Translations under genes and position numbers: made by a program
Part shown: positions 1 through 9,453 of the stretch, piece after piece
Numbering within the stretch: the stretch's first letter is position 1
Layout of the letters: each line of letters opens with the position of its first letter
Origin: Rhizobium binae
GTDB taxonomy: Bacteria > Pseudomonadota > Alphaproteobacteria > Rhizobiales > Rhizobiaceae
NCBI RefSeq assembly: GCF_017357225.1
Contig: NZ_CP071609.1
Location: 1-64,000 of the forward strand
Direction of reading: 5' to 3'
DNA length: 64,000 nt
Notes under the pieces: generated by a model
Told to the model about the DNA's origin: nothing
What the model saw: only the letters and a program-made list of their open reading frames with translations
Database searches by the model: none

Positions 1-1
1 G

Positions 2-244
2 AACCTATATCAGCGATATATGCAGGTGATGGAAGTCGTCCCGCTGTCGAAGATCCTGTTTGCAAGCGATGCATACCATATCCCGGAATTGTATTGGCTT
101 GCAGGTCGGTGGGGCAAACGATACCTGGCAAAGGCCCTCACCGATTATGTCGTCGGTGGAAGCCTGTCAGTGGAGGAAGCCATCGAGGCCGCCAAGATGA
201 TACTCTACAAGAACAACCGCAAAGTTTACGGGCTCGATGAATAA
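2..244 (+). CDS. Amidohydrolase family protein, C-terminal end (partial)
   Basis: The reading frame is already open at the left edge, so only about the last 80 residues are present. They contain FASDAYHIPE followed by WLAGRWGKR and a final AAKMILYKNN..YGL segment. This is how TIM-barrel amidohydrolases of the amidohydro-2 type (including the FluG-like branch) end: a metal-site Asp on the last strand, then a C-terminal helix with an N-R-x-x-Y-G-L-like tail. Such enzymes hydrolyse or decarboxylate small amide or acid substrates in the cytoplasm. The substrate cannot be told from this fragment. A LysR gene follows on the same strand after about 220 bases. Confidence 0.6.
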   Translation, partial: NLYQRYMQVMEVVPLSKILFASDAYHIPELYWLAGRWGKRYLAKALTDYVVGGSLSVEEAIEAAKMILYKNNRKVYGLDE

Positions 245-468
245 GAGCGGTGCTTGGGTCGTTTAGGTCCTACCAATATTTACAGCTTCGGCAATCGTTT
301 TTTCAGATGGAGGATGACCTGCGCCGCATTTGAACCCTGCCACCGCCCTAGACAGCTGCTAAAAACGCCATTTTTCTTGTGCGAGCGGAGAAAAAACGTC
401 AGGAGTAACTTCCTGTCCATCTCGATTTGCGATACTAGTAGGGCTCAGCGGACGAAGGACTCCCAGAC

Positions 469-1395
469 GTGGATTTTAAGAAGTTAAAATACTTCGTCGG
501 CATAGCCGAGGCAGGCGGCTTTACGCGAGCTGCGGAGCATATGAACGTCGCACAAAGCGCACTCAGCCTTCATGTCCGCGAGATGGAGGACGGCTTAGGA
601 ACCAAACTTCTCGTGCGCGAGCGCAGTGGCGTCACTCTGACACCGGCCGGCTCGCGCTTGCTGCACCATGCGCGCATCATTTTGAATCAGGTGAGTATTG
701 CCGAGGAGGAGCTCACCAGCAAACCGAAGGTACCCGTGGGTGAAGTGTCCATTGCGCTGCCATCCGGCCCGGCGCGCTTTATGGCACCAGAGTTACTCAA
801 TATGGCGAACGAGCGATTCCCAAAAGTATCGCTAAAGATTGTCGAGGGGATGAGCGGTTCGATTGAAGAAATGATGCTTGCCGGCCGATTCAACCTCGCC
901 GTCTTCTACACCATGAAAGACGACTGTTCGCATTATGACGTTCTAGCCGAAGAGGAATTCTGTCTGATCATCCCGCCGGGCAGCCCTCCTTTCGAAAATG
1001 TTGTCTCTCTCGATCAGTTAAGCGCATATCCCCTGGCTGTTCCCATGAACGTTACCAATGTCCAGAGAGCCGTGACTGACATAGCAAAAATGCACAATGT
1101 CCACTTGGACGTCCGGTACGAGATAGATTCTCTTTCAACGATTATAGACATGGTCGCAGATGGCAAAGCTCACTCCATTTTGACACCGTCCGCGGTCCAG
1201 CGCGAAACGTCGCTCGGCCTTGTACGAATGGCAAAGATTATAAACCCATCAATATCGAGGTCGGTGATCCTTGCGGTGAATGCACGAGATGAGCGCTCGG
1301 CTGAAGTCGCTGCTATCCGCGGGCTACTTCCAAAGGTAGTGCGGCAGTTGATCAAGGAAGGAAGATGGCAAGCGAGATTGCCGCAATCACCGTGA
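469..1395 (+). CDS. LysR-family transcriptional regulator
   Basis: A 308-residue protein with the N-terminal LysR winged helix-turn-helix (about residues 3-62: LKYFVGIAEAGGFTRAAEH, then VAQSALSLHVREME) and a C-terminal effector-binding domain that resembles the Nac/Cbl branch. The start is GTG with AAGGA about nine bases upstream. It lies between an amidohydrolase gene and an M20 amidohydrolase gene on the same strand, so either may be its target. Its effector is not predictable. Length and domain layout are normal for the family. Confidence 0.9.
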   Translation: MDFKKLKYFVGIAEAGGFTRAAEHMNVAQSALSLHVREMEDGLGTKLLVRERSGVTLTPAGSRLLHHARIILNQVSIAEEELTSKPKVPVGEVSIALPSGPARFMAPELLNMANERFPKVSLKIVEGMSGSIEEMMLAGRFNLAVFYTMKDDCSHYDVLAEEEFCLIIPPGSPPFENVVSLDQLSAYPLAVPMNVTNVQRAVTDIAKMHNVHLDVRYEIDSLSTIIDMVADGKAHSILTPSAVQRETSLGLVRMAKIINPSISRSVILAVNARDERSAEVAAIRGLLPKVVRQLIKEGRWQARLPQSP

Positions 1396-1675
1396 CTTCG
1401 TCAGGAACCGATCGGCATGATCCATGATGTTGGCATCGACGAAAAGCTACTTATTTGGCTTGGTGCAATAATTGGTCACTTCGAAGCACCGTTGTTGTGG
1501 CAATGCCTATGCTTTCGACTGCTCCGAAGCGAGCGGGGGCAGTTCCAAGAGCCAGAACTCATCCATAACGGATCAAGATTTATTGTATCGAAAGTCTGAA
1601 TTTGACGCGCTGCTTCGTTTGACGGAACCATGATCCGGCCGACCTCAGCGGTGAACCAAGCCAAAGGAAATCACC

Positions 1676-2845
1676 ATGCACGATCTTAAAACCTTCAGGC
1701 CCTTGGTGAAAGAGGCGACAAAATGGCGCCGCCACCTCCATCAGTATCCAGAGCTGGATTATGATCTGCACTCAACCGCAGCTTTCCTGGAGGAGACGCT
1801 GCGATCGTTCGGCGTCCACCATGTCGAGACCGGCCTTGCGGAGACCGGACTGGTTGCATTGATCGAAGGAAATCACCGTGGTGGCCCAACGATTGGTTTG
1901 AGAGCGGAGATGGATGCTGTCCGCATCCAGGAAAGATCGAAGAAACCCTGGGCATCTAAAATGTCTGGAAAAATGCACGCGTGTGGACACGATGGCCACA
2001 TGGCAATGTTGCTTGGGGCGGCGAAATTTCTCGCCGAAGCGCCGAATTTTGGCGGCACCGTTGCCTTGATCTTCCAGCCCGCTGAGGAAAATGCGCTTGG
2101 CGGGCAGCGCATGGTTCAAGAAGGTATTATGGATAAGTTCGGGATATCCCGTGTTTTTGCTATGGACAACTCGCCGGGCCTTGATGTCGGCAGGTTCGCA
2201 ATTTGCGACGGTCCTTTTATGGCAGCACTGGATGAATTTGATATCGTGATCAAGGGCCAGGGAGGACATGCTGCAAGCCCTCATCGAAACATCGATCCCA
2301 TAGTGATTGCCGGCCAAATCATTGTAGGCCTCCAGCCGTTAGTCTCTCGATCGACGAACCCGCTCGAATCGTTGGTCGTTTCGATTACCAAGATGCACGC
2401 CGGAGAATCCTACAATGTGATACCGGAGACCGCGATTTTGTCCGGAACTGTCAGAACATTGAAGCATGAGCTTCGAGGCTTGGCTGAGACGCAAATTCCT
2501 GCCGTAGCGCGCGGGATAGCAAGCGGATATGGCGCGGAGATCGAATTTAAATACCGCAGGATTGATCCAATCATGACTAACTCTCCTGAGGAGACGAACC
2601 TCGCGATCAGCGCCGCGCGCAATCTGGTAGGTCCAATCTGCGTAGATGACCAGTTCGCGCCGGTCATGGGATCGGAAGACTTCGCGTTCATGCTCGAAGC
2701 TCGACCCGGTGCGATGATTTTCATTGGCAACGGTTCAACACCGTCTCTCCATAACCCAGCATACGACTTCAACGATGAGGCTCTTCCCTACGGGATCGGA
2801 TACTGGGCGAACCTTGTAAAGACAGTCTTACCAGCTCCGTTGTGA
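1676..2845 (+). CDS. M20 family amidohydrolase (hippurate hydrolase-like)
   Basis: A 389-residue cytoplasmic metallo-amidohydrolase of the M20D group, which cleaves N-acyl amino acids and related amides. Visible motifs are HACGHDGH (Cys103, His105), QPAEE near 137 and a C-terminal SLHNP. AAGGA lies seven to eight bases before the ATG. One oddity: the segment that normally reads L-H-N, whose His binds metal, reads AMDNSPG here, so Asp164 stands in the ligand position. The central dimerisation domain (about 190-300) looks intact. The LysR gene just upstream on the same strand may control it. The substrate is unknown; loss of the His could alter metal use or activity. Confidence 0.85.
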   Translation: MHDLKTFRPLVKEATKWRRHLHQYPELDYDLHSTAAFLEETLRSFGVHHVETGLAETGLVALIEGNHRGGPTIGLRAEMDAVRIQERSKKPWASKMSGKMHACGHDGHMAMLLGAAKFLAEAPNFGGTVALIFQPAEENALGGQRMVQEGIMDKFGISRVFAMDNSPGLDVGRFAICDGPFMAALDEFDIVIKGQGGHAASPHRNIDPIVIAGQIIVGLQPLVSRSTNPLESLVVSITKMHAGESYNVIPETAILSGTVRTLKHELRGLAETQIPAVARGIASGYGAEIEFKYRRIDPIMTNSPEETNLAISAARNLVGPICVDDQFAPVMGSEDFAFMLEARPGAMIFIGNGSTPSLHNPAYDFNDEALPYGIGYWANLVKTVLPAPL

Positions 2846-3543
2846 TGGGGATCCAATGCTGGGCTCGGTTGCGCGATTTTTTGATAGGCCGGGCAGTATG
2901 AAACGGCGCGCGCCCAAACAGATGAGGTGGTCTCAGCGGCGGCGCAACCACCTGGTCAGATACTGCGATGCTTGGTCTGCTCGTTGGTCGTGTCCACGTT
3001 TTGCTGTCGCGTTTCCCGATCTTCACGCCGCAAACGGGAGCGTCTACCCGCGCTAGATGTCGCGCACGCCTCTGCGGCCGATCGCAATGCCAAGTAATAA
3101 CAAAAAAATCCAACGCACAAGATATTCTCCTGTTCACTTGTGCCCACAGACCCGCTTAGGTGAGTATCTTTCCGGTTTTCCGCGAATCGCAACTTTCCAA
3201 GTCCTCAGGCGACCCGCAAAGAGGCTGCCGCCGAAGCTTATTCGACGACGGCCAAGTTGCCCTGGAAGGGCCGGGAAACTCCGACGTGTTCCTCCCATTA
3301 CGATTTCAGCCGCCGCCTCGTAGCCAATCGAAGTCACAAGTTCGGTCGCAAACGCCGTGCTATTCTTCACGTTGGCTTCGCACTGTGCAACGTTGGCCTG
3401 GACGATGACGATGCACGATCTATACGCAAACTGGCGAATGACCCCGTTCTTCAGCCGTGAGTGTTGCGAGACAACGAAGACGTCAACCTCAAATGGCCGC
3501 TGGCGCTCCGTACTCCGCAAGCTCCAGGGCATTTGTGTCAGGG
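2846..3543. other. 700-base stretch without an intact gene
   Basis: This interval between the M20 gene and the convergent LysR gene has only short frames that do not look like intact proteins. On the reverse strand, about 3296-3442 encodes a fragment like the C-terminal domain of fumarase/aspartase (separate entry). On the forward strand near 2900-2960 there is a short basic segment (KRRAPKQMRWS) that is weakly reminiscent of a transposase tail. The stretch looks like the scar of decayed genes. Confidence 0.5.
3296..3445 (-). pseudogene. Remnant of a fumarase/aspartase-family C-terminus
   Basis: The reverse strand encodes FAYRSCIVIVQANVAQCE followed by NSTAFATELVTSIGYEAAAEI. This matches the C-terminal domain of class-II fumarase and aspartate ammonia-lyase, where the pattern is F..+C..GI.AN...C......S...T.L.P.IGYE.AAEI. 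No catalytic N-terminal portion is present, and after AAEI the frame no longer looks like the family, so this is a fragment, probably with a further frameshift. It lies directly beyond the stop of the reverse-strand LysR gene. The assignment is by eye over about 45 residues. Confidence 0.5.
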
Positions 3544-4461
3544 TTAAGATCCGTCACTCGACGTTCCACCAGAGCTAGACGCCAGTTCGATTTGGAGAAT
3601 TTCCGTCAGCCGCTTTACAATCGGATAGCGGAACGTAGAGCTTCGTACAGAAACCCCTACTTCATAGGCGTGAAGAGGCGTCCTGAGCGGATAAGCGACG
3701 GCACCCGACGCTTCGACCACAGGCTGGAACTGGTTGGGCACGATCATCGCGTATCGTCCTGCGGCGATCAGTTCCAAAGCCGTATTGAAAGAACTCGTAG
3801 AAATTGCAAGCGGTGGAGGTGCCAAACCGTCAGCGTGAAAGAAGTTGGTGAGAGCGGGGTCGGGCTCGATGCTTTCGCTGTACCCTATCCAGGCGAAATC
3901 CAAAAGGTCGGCGGCGGTCGGCGGGTCGTGAGAGATACCCTTCCTGTCCCCTATGACCAGGCAATGCTCGAACGTTGCTAACCACGTCGTGGTAATATTC
4001 TCTGAGGGGTGTTCCGCTTCGATGCGACCAACGACGACATCCAGATCGCCCGAGAGCAATCTAGCACTATAAGATGAGCTCGCGGGAGCCGACAGAATAA
4101 GCTGGGTTCTTGGGAACTCCAACCTCAGTTGGTCGAGAATCCGCGCCATGTACAAGAGGCTGATGGTTGGGCCGGTGCCGATCCTGAGCAGGTCAACATG
4201 CCCGGTCCTGATCGCTGCGATCTCCTCTGCCGCTTGGCTATACGATCGCTCGATCTCGATCGCATGTCGATGGAGAGCCTGTCCGTAGGTCGTCAGCCGC
4301 ATGCCGCGCGGCAGGCGTTCGAACAGGGCAGCGCCGAATTCGATCTCGATCTGCCGTAATTTCTTGGTCAGCGACGATTGCGCCAAACCGATTTCGCGGG
4401 CTGCGATCGATACACTGCCGTGCTTCGCAATAGCGATGAACGCGCGGATGCTGCGATCCAT
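3544..4461 (-). CDS. LysR-family transcriptional regulator
   Basis: A regulator of about 305 residues with a LysR helix-turn-helix at its N-terminus (IRAFIAIAKHGSVSIAARE, then LAQSSLTKKLRQIE) and a substrate-binding domain. The ATG at 4461 is chosen because GGGAGGA lies about five bases upstream; an in-frame TTG seven codons earlier has no such site. It diverges from the sulfatase/ABC-importer operon across a 200-base gap, the usual LysR arrangement, so it probably controls that operon. Downstream lies degenerate sequence. Confidence 0.9.
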   Translation of the reverse strand: MDRSIRAFIAIAKHGSVSIAAREIGLAQSSLTKKLRQIEIEFGAALFERLPRGMRLTTYGQALHRHAIEIERSYSQAAEEIAAIRTGHVDLLRIGTGPTISLLYMARILDQLRLEFPRTQLILSAPASSSYSARLLSGDLDVVVGRIEAEHPSENITTTWLATFEHCLVIGDRKGISHDPPTAADLLDFAWIGYSESIEPDPALTNFFHADGLAPPPLAISTSSFNTALELIAAGRYAMIVPNQFQPVVEASGAVAYPLRTPLHAYEVGVSVRSSTFRYPIVKRLTEILQIELASSSGGTSSDGS

Positions 4462-4660
4462 TCCATTCCTCCCGACATGCAAGGTCCTCTGCCTCGTCCA
4501 CGCTGGTTTTTAGTCGCTCTAGTTTGAGGAAAGACTCATTCCAAAAGGCGATCGCAGACGTGTCACTAATTCATTATACATTGGTTTGTCATTGTTCCAT
4601 CCTCACCTGAAAGATAAATGAGACGCCCGGGTGGCTGTTCTCCGTCAGATGGAGCTTTTC
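4462..4660. promoter_or_regulatory. Divergent promoter region, LysR gene / sulfatase operon
   Basis: This gap separates a reverse-strand LysR gene from the forward sulfatase gene. It holds an AT-rich stretch near 4566-4600 in an otherwise GC-rich region, as expected for overlapping divergent promoters. A specific operator cannot be fixed by eye. Confidence 0.4.
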
Positions 4661-6295
4661 GTGCGAACCGTCTTTGTCCTCTTCGACTCGCTCAACCGCC
4701 TGGCGCTGGAGTGCTACGGCGGGCAGGGCATCCCGACGCCGAATTTCAATCGTTTCGCCGAACGCGCGATCACCTTCGACCGCCACTATGTTGGCGGGCT
4801 TCCATGCATGCCCGCCCGGCGCGACCTCCACACCGGTCGGCTGACCTTTATGCACCGCTCCTGGGGTCCGCTTGAGCCGTTCGACAATTCGTTCCCGAAA
4901 ATCCTGTCGGAACACGGCACCTATTCTCACATGATCTCGGACCACCAACATTATTTCCAGGAAGGCGGTTTCGGATACATCAACACTTTCGACAGCTGGG
5001 AATTCATCCGGGGACAGGAAGACGACACGTGGGTGGCCATGGTCCAACCGCCATTGGAGCGCTTCAGGGAGATGTTCGACGACCGGCACTATCCGTTGTC
5101 GAAGATCCCTGAGACTGCAAAAACGGTCACCCGGGGAAACACGCCCTGGAAAGCATGGAAGCATCTCAGCAACATCAAGAACCGGGAGCGCTACAAGGAA
5201 GAGGAAGAATTTCCTTGTGTAAAGTGCTTCACCGCCGGTTTGGAGTTCCTGGATGGAAACAAGGATGCCGACAGCTGGTTCTTGATGATCGAGACGTTCG
5301 ATCCGCATGAGCCGTTCCACGCTCCGGAGCGGTTCAAAAAGCTTTTCGAGACCGGCTACACAGGGAAGATCCTGGATTGGCCGGTCTACGAGAAAGTGAC
5401 GAATTCCGCCGACGAAATCGCTGAAATCAGGGCCAACTACGCGGCACTGGTCGCGATGTGTGACGACCAGTTCGGCAGGCTCCTCGATGCGTTTGACAAA
5501 GACGGGCTTTGGGAAAATACCGCGCTCGTCGTCACGACCGATCATGGTTTCCTGCTTTCGGAACATGACTGGTGGGGCAAGAACCGGACACCCTACTACG
5601 AGGAAATCTCCCACATTCCGTTGATGATCTACCATCCGGACTACGCCGCCAAAGGCGGTGAGCGTCGTAGCGCGCTCACCCAGCAGACAGACCTCATGCC
5701 GACCTTCCTTGATTTCGCGAGCGCGGGCAGACCATCGGAGGTCACAGGGTGCTCTCTTAGAAAGGTACTGGAAACGGACGAACCGGTGCGTGATGATCTT
5801 ATTTTGGGCATGTTCGGGGGGCCGATCTGCGCCACGGACGGGCGTTACACCTACTATCTATTCCCAGACTCCCTCACAGGCGAAGGATTCAACGAATACA
5901 CCGTGATGCCAACGCATCTGCGCTCCTACTTCGACGTTCGCGAGTTCGAGGGCGCGGAGATGTCAGGGCCTTTCGAATTTACCAAGAGCATGCCCGTCAT
6001 GAAGATCAAGGCACGTGATTTTGCGGAGCGGATACCCTGGTTGGAGCAACAGGGTGGCTTCGCTGATGTCGGCACGGTGCTCTACGACCTCGCCGCAGAC
6101 CCGCAACAGGAGCGGCCTGTGGACGCTCCGGAGATCGTGGCGGCGCTCAGACAATCCATCACGCGGCACCTTTGGCGCCACGACGCGCCGCCGGAAACAT
6201 TCGTCCGCTATGGTCTTACAGAAGAAAAATTGGCGATGGAGCGCCAACTCGAGCGAGTTGTTCGTCCACTTGAACCCTGCATCAATCGGGAGTGA
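4661..6295 (+). CDS. Sulfatase (formylglycine type), cytoplasmic
   Basis: A 544-residue protein of the alkaline-phosphatase/sulfatase superfamily. The signature CMPARRDLHTGR starts at Cys49, the residue converted to formylglycine in C-x-P-x-R sulfatases. FDSLN near the N-terminus and TTDHGFLLSEHDWWGKN further on supply metal-site residues. No signal peptide is visible, so it should act in the cytoplasm on an imported sulfate ester. The GTG at 4661 is preferred because GGAG lies six bases upstream; a GTG ten codons earlier lacks a site. It heads an operon with a sugar-type ABC importer and overlaps the ribosome site of the next gene, which suggests desulfation of an imported sulfated sugar or polyol. 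The substrate is inferred. Confidence 0.85.
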   Translation: MRTVFVLFDSLNRLALECYGGQGIPTPNFNRFAERAITFDRHYVGGLPCMPARRDLHTGRLTFMHRSWGPLEPFDNSFPKILSEHGTYSHMISDHQHYFQEGGFGYINTFDSWEFIRGQEDDTWVAMVQPPLERFREMFDDRHYPLSKIPETAKTVTRGNTPWKAWKHLSNIKNRERYKEEEEFPCVKCFTAGLEFLDGNKDADSWFLMIETFDPHEPFHAPERFKKLFETGYTGKILDWPVYEKVTNSADEIAEIRANYAALVAMCDDQFGRLLDAFDKDGLWENTALVVTTDHGFLLSEHDWWGKNRTPYYEEISHIPLMIYHPDYAAKGGERRSALTQQTDLMPTFLDFASAGRPSEVTGCSLRKVLETDEPVRDDLILGMFGGPICATDGRYTYYLFPDSLTGEGFNEYTVMPTHLRSYFDVREFEGAEMSGPFEFTKSMPVMKIKARDFAERIPWLEQQGGFADVGTVLYDLAADPQQERPVDAPEIVAALRQSITRHLWRHDAPPETFVRYGLTEEKLAMERQLERVVRPLEPCINRE

Positions 6296-6299
6296 GAAA

Positions 6300-7607
6300 A
6301 TGACAACTCTTAAAAAGCTGCTCGGAAGCTCGGTGCTCATTGCATCTACTCTGCTGGCCAGCCAAGCGTTATCGGCGGAGCCGATAACGATCCTGATCAA
6401 CACCTCTCCTTGGTACGGAGGCTTCGAGGCCCTTGTCGAAAAATACGAGGCCGACACCGGGAACAAGGTAAACATTGACGCCGTGCCGCTGGGCGGGCTC
6501 CTCGAGAAAGCGCGCAACGCCGTTCGCGGGCCTTCCGGCGAATACGACATCGTCAATCTTTCGAACGCGTGGGCCGTTGAATTCTACGCAGGAAACTATC
6601 TGACGGCGCTTACCGACATCGACCCGACCTTCAGCTTCGGCAACAACATCATCGATGCCGATGGCCTGCTCTACTGGAACAAGGAGAGGCAATGGCCGAT
6701 GAAGGATGGCGGTGTTCCAATGGCGTTCTCGCCAAACGCCAATACCCATCTCTGGTACTACCGAACCGATCAGATCGAGAAGCCGCCCGAGACCTGGGAC
6801 GACGTCCTGAAAACGTGTCAAACAAAGGGCGACGCGGCTGACTACAGCGTCGTCCTGCGCGGAGCCCGCGGAAACCCGATCCGGTTCGCCTTTTCGACTT
6901 TTATACTCAGTTTTGGCGGCAGCATCGAGAAGGACGCACCAAACGGCGACTTCACTGTTACCTTCAACAGCCCTGAAGTGAAGCGGGCCCTCCAACTTTA
7001 CATCAAACTTGCGGAGGAGTGCGGTCCGCCGAACCCCGGCTCGATCGATCAAGGCGAGATGATCCAATATATCGTCGCTGGAAAGGTCAAACAGGCAGGC
7101 ATTGTCGTCGCGGCCCAAGCGCAGATGGACGACCCTGAAAAGTCTGCCGTGGTTGGCAAGATCGGCTATGCGGTCATGCCGCGCCCGGCGGATGGCGAGA
7201 ATAGGGATGTATGGGGTTCATGGCAGATGGGCATCCCGGCCAACGTTTCGGCTGGGCGAAAGGCAGCTGCCATGGAGTTCATCAAGTATTTTCTGACCGA
7301 CGAGGCCCAGACCTACTACGCAGAAGCCGGAGGAATTCCCGTGAGCCGTACCGTGCTCGAAGGGCCGCTTTCGCAGCAGGAAAAGTTCAGATGGATGAAG
7401 CCCTACTCTGAAGCTTCGAGAAACGCCAAGCAGGTTCTTCAGTACCCGGAGGGCGCCGAGATCGAGCAGATCATCGGCCTCCGCTTGAACCAGGCGCTGA
7501 TTGGCGAACTCTCCGTTGACGAAGCTCTGAACACCGCGGCAACCGAAATCCATGGCGTGTTTGTGCGGACCGGCCGCAGGACAGGCCTTTTACCGCCGCT
7601 GCAATAA
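6300..7607 (+). CDS. ABC transporter substrate-binding protein, sugar type (family 1)
   Basis: A 435-residue periplasmic binding protein. It begins MTTLKKLLGSSVLIAS with a hydrophobic core and a likely signal-peptidase site after SQALSA. The mature part has the family-1 fold pattern (ILINTSPWYGGFEALVEKY, GPSGEYDIVNLSNAWA, WDDVLKTC). The ATG at 6300 lies five bases after the sulfatase stop, with GGGAGTGAG just before it. It delivers its ligand to the two permeases that follow. The sulfatase next to it suggests a sulfated or otherwise modified sugar. Confidence 0.87.
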   Translation: MTTLKKLLGSSVLIASTLLASQALSAEPITILINTSPWYGGFEALVEKYEADTGNKVNIDAVPLGGLLEKARNAVRGPSGEYDIVNLSNAWAVEFYAGNYLTALTDIDPTFSFGNNIIDADGLLYWNKERQWPMKDGGVPMAFSPNANTHLWYYRTDQIEKPPETWDDVLKTCQTKGDAADYSVVLRGARGNPIRFAFSTFILSFGGSIEKDAPNGDFTVTFNSPEVKRALQLYIKLAEECGPPNPGSIDQGEMIQYIVAGKVKQAGIVVAAQAQMDDPEKSAVVGKIGYAVMPRPADGENRDVWGSWQMGIPANVSAGRKAAAMEFIKYFLTDEAQTYYAEAGGIPVSRTVLEGPLSQQEKFRWMKPYSEASRNAKQVLQYPEGAEIEQIIGLRLNQALIGELSVDEALNTAATEIHGVFVRTGRRTGLLPPLQ

Positions 7608-7666
7608 TCGACATTCTCCGACCGGGATTGCCACGAGGCCCTCGGTCGGTAACCCTAGGTGATGTG

Positions 7667-8626
7667 ATGGCGACAATTCTGGTTTCAAAAAGGCCCGTGT
7701 CCGAAAGCGCACCGCCACAGAGCGTCGCCGCGAGCCGACGAACCAGACTTCTAGACTTGTTCGACAGACATTTCCGCCTGATCACCATCGCGCCGGCGGC
7801 GCTGCTGATCCTGTCGCTTACGGTGGCTCCCGCGATCGAACTCGTGCGGATGGCGGGATCGAGGATTGCGTTCACGAACGAAGGCGTACAACGCACGGCC
7901 GCCCTTGCAGAAAACATCGGCCGGCTCGGGAACGACTGGATTTACTGGCGTGCTCTACTGAACACCTTGGCCTTCGTCGTTACGTCGACGCTGGCGGAAC
8001 TCGTTCTCGGGCTCATGCTCGCACTCGCGGCGCAACGAATAACACGGGGCAAAGGTATCGTCCGGACGTTGATGTTGATGCCTATACTGATACCGCCCGT
8101 CGCGATCGGCAATATGTGGCGGCTGATGTACAATCCGGAATTCGGCATCATCGCCTACCTCGCCAACCAATTCGCCGGAGTTCGGCTCGATATGCTCGGC
8201 TCGACCTCCACGGCGCTGCTTGCTGTCATCATCGTCGACGTCTGGCATTGGACGCCGTTCATGTTCCTGATCCTGCTGGCGGGATTGGAAGGTCTCCCCG
8301 AAGAGGTCATCCAAGCCTCCCACCTCGACGGCGCGAGTTCGCTTCAACGGCTTCGGTTCGTTGTCCTACCGATGCTTTGGCCCGCCATCGCCACCGCGTT
8401 CGTCTTCAGGTCGATCGGCGCCTTTAAGGTCTTCGACCAAATCTACCTGCTTACCTCCGGCGGACCAGGCGTCTCCACGGAGGTGCTGAGCCTCTATGTG
8501 TTCAAGGTGTTCTTCCAGAACAATGAGCTCGGCTACGGAGCGCTTCTCTCGCTCGTCACTATAGCTGTCGTCTGCAGCTACCTGGCCGTCTTCCGGATCG
8601 CGCAACGCAGGAAGGGGTCTTTGTGA
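7667..8626 (+). CDS. ABC transporter permease, sugar type (MalF-like)
   Basis: A 319-residue inner-membrane protein with about six hydrophobic segments and the binding-protein-dependent transport signature near LEGLPEEVIQASHLDGAS. The chosen ATG at 7667 follows AGGTGAT, a good match to the anti-Shine-Dalgarno sequence; an in-frame start 13 codons earlier has none. It pairs with the next permease, with which it overlaps by one base. It is the third gene of the sulfatase operon. Confidence 0.88.
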   Translation: MATILVSKRPVSESAPPQSVAASRRTRLLDLFDRHFRLITIAPAALLILSLTVAPAIELVRMAGSRIAFTNEGVQRTAALAENIGRLGNDWIYWRALLNTLAFVVTSTLAELVLGLMLALAAQRITRGKGIVRTLMLMPILIPPVAIGNMWRLMYNPEFGIIAYLANQFAGVRLDMLGSTSTALLAVIIVDVWHWTPFMFLILLAGLEGLPEEVIQASHLDGASSLQRLRFVVLPMLWPAIATAFVFRSIGAFKVFDQIYLLTSGGPGVSTEVLSLYVFKVFFQNNELGYGALLSLVTIAVVCSYLAVFRIAQRRKGSL

Positions 8627-9453
8627 TGGTTACCCCCACCTGGAAGGCGTGGCTTGCTTTCGCCGTTGTTGGGCTTTCGCTCCTGTCGATCCTTGCGCCG
8701 TTCGTATGGATCGTCGGCGTGTCAATGAAGTACCAGATCGACATCCTTACAGGGACGTTCCCGTTCAAACCGGTCGCTGTTAATTTCAGCCGAGTGCTGT
8801 TCGGAAAGAGTTCGGACTTCATCGCCTACGCCGGCAACAGCCTGATCGTGGGTCTCGTAAGCACAGTCCTCGTGCTGCTGATCGGCGCCCCCGCAGCCTA
8901 TTCACTCGCATGGCGAAAGTGGTCCAAGCTGTTCAGCGCTCTCTTCCTGGGCTGGACGCTTGTCTTCCACATGATCCCGCCGATAACGCTGGTTGGCCCG
9001 TGGTACCTGCTGTTCCGCGAGATCGGGCTCTACAACACTCTGACGGGCCTGATCCTCACCCACGTCGTCATCAATCTTCCGCTCACGATCTGGCTGATGA
9101 TGTCGGCCTTCGAGAACATCCCACGCGAGCTTGAGGAAGCCGCGGTCATGGATGGATGCCGCAGGTCGACGGCCTTTTTCGTGATCCTGTTGCCATTGGC
9201 CGTCCCAGGGCTGATCGCGGCGGGATTGCTGTCGTTTCTATTCTCGTGGAGCGAGTTCTCCATCGCTCTGAACCTGACGACGAAAGAGACCTATACGATA
9301 CCGGTCGCGATCGCGTCTTACGCGGGGGAGAACGAGATTTTGCACGGACAGATGGCCGCGGCGTCGGTTCTTTCAACGGTCCCAGCGCTCATTCTGATGT
9401 TCCTTGGTCAGCGATTTATTCTCGGCGGTCTTACTGCCGGAGCCGTAAAATAG
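8626..9453 (+). CDS. ABC transporter permease, sugar type (MalG-like)
   Basis: A 275-residue inner-membrane permease with an N-terminal anchor (AWLAFAVVGLSLLSILAPFV) and the EAA loop NIPRELEEAAVMDGCRRS. The ATG overlaps the preceding stop in a TGATG arrangement, with AAGGGG upstream. It is the second half of the heterodimeric channel. No ATPase gene follows, so the system must borrow an ATP-binding subunit encoded elsewhere or has lost its own. Confidence 0.88.
   Translation: MVTPTWKAWLAFAVVGLSLLSILAPFVWIVGVSMKYQIDILTGTFPFKPVAVNFSRVLFGKSSDFIAYAGNSLIVGLVSTVLVLLIGAPAAYSLAWRKWSKLFSALFLGWTLVFHMIPPITLVGPWYLLFREIGLYNTLTGLILTHVVINLPLTIWLMMSAFENIPRELEEAAVMDGCRRSTAFFVILLPLAVPGLIAAGLLSFLFSWSEFSIALNLTTKETYTIPVAIASYAGENEILHGQMAAASVLSTVPALILMFLGQRFILGGLTAGAVK

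Noticed and set aside
1417..1599. A 60-codon forward frame between the LysR and M20 genes
   Set aside because: No ribosome site and no similarity. Other frames are equally open, as expected for spacer DNA.
2889..3056. Basic segment KRRAPKQMRWS resembling the tail of a transposase
   Set aside because: Only about 11-25 residues look similar, no inverted repeat or catalytic region is nearby, and the frame breaks at once. Too little to call an IS remnant.
4589..5635. A 348-codon open frame antisense to the sulfatase gene
   Set aside because: It is a shadow of the GC-rich sulfatase codons. It has no family motif, and the forward frame has a full catalytic signature.
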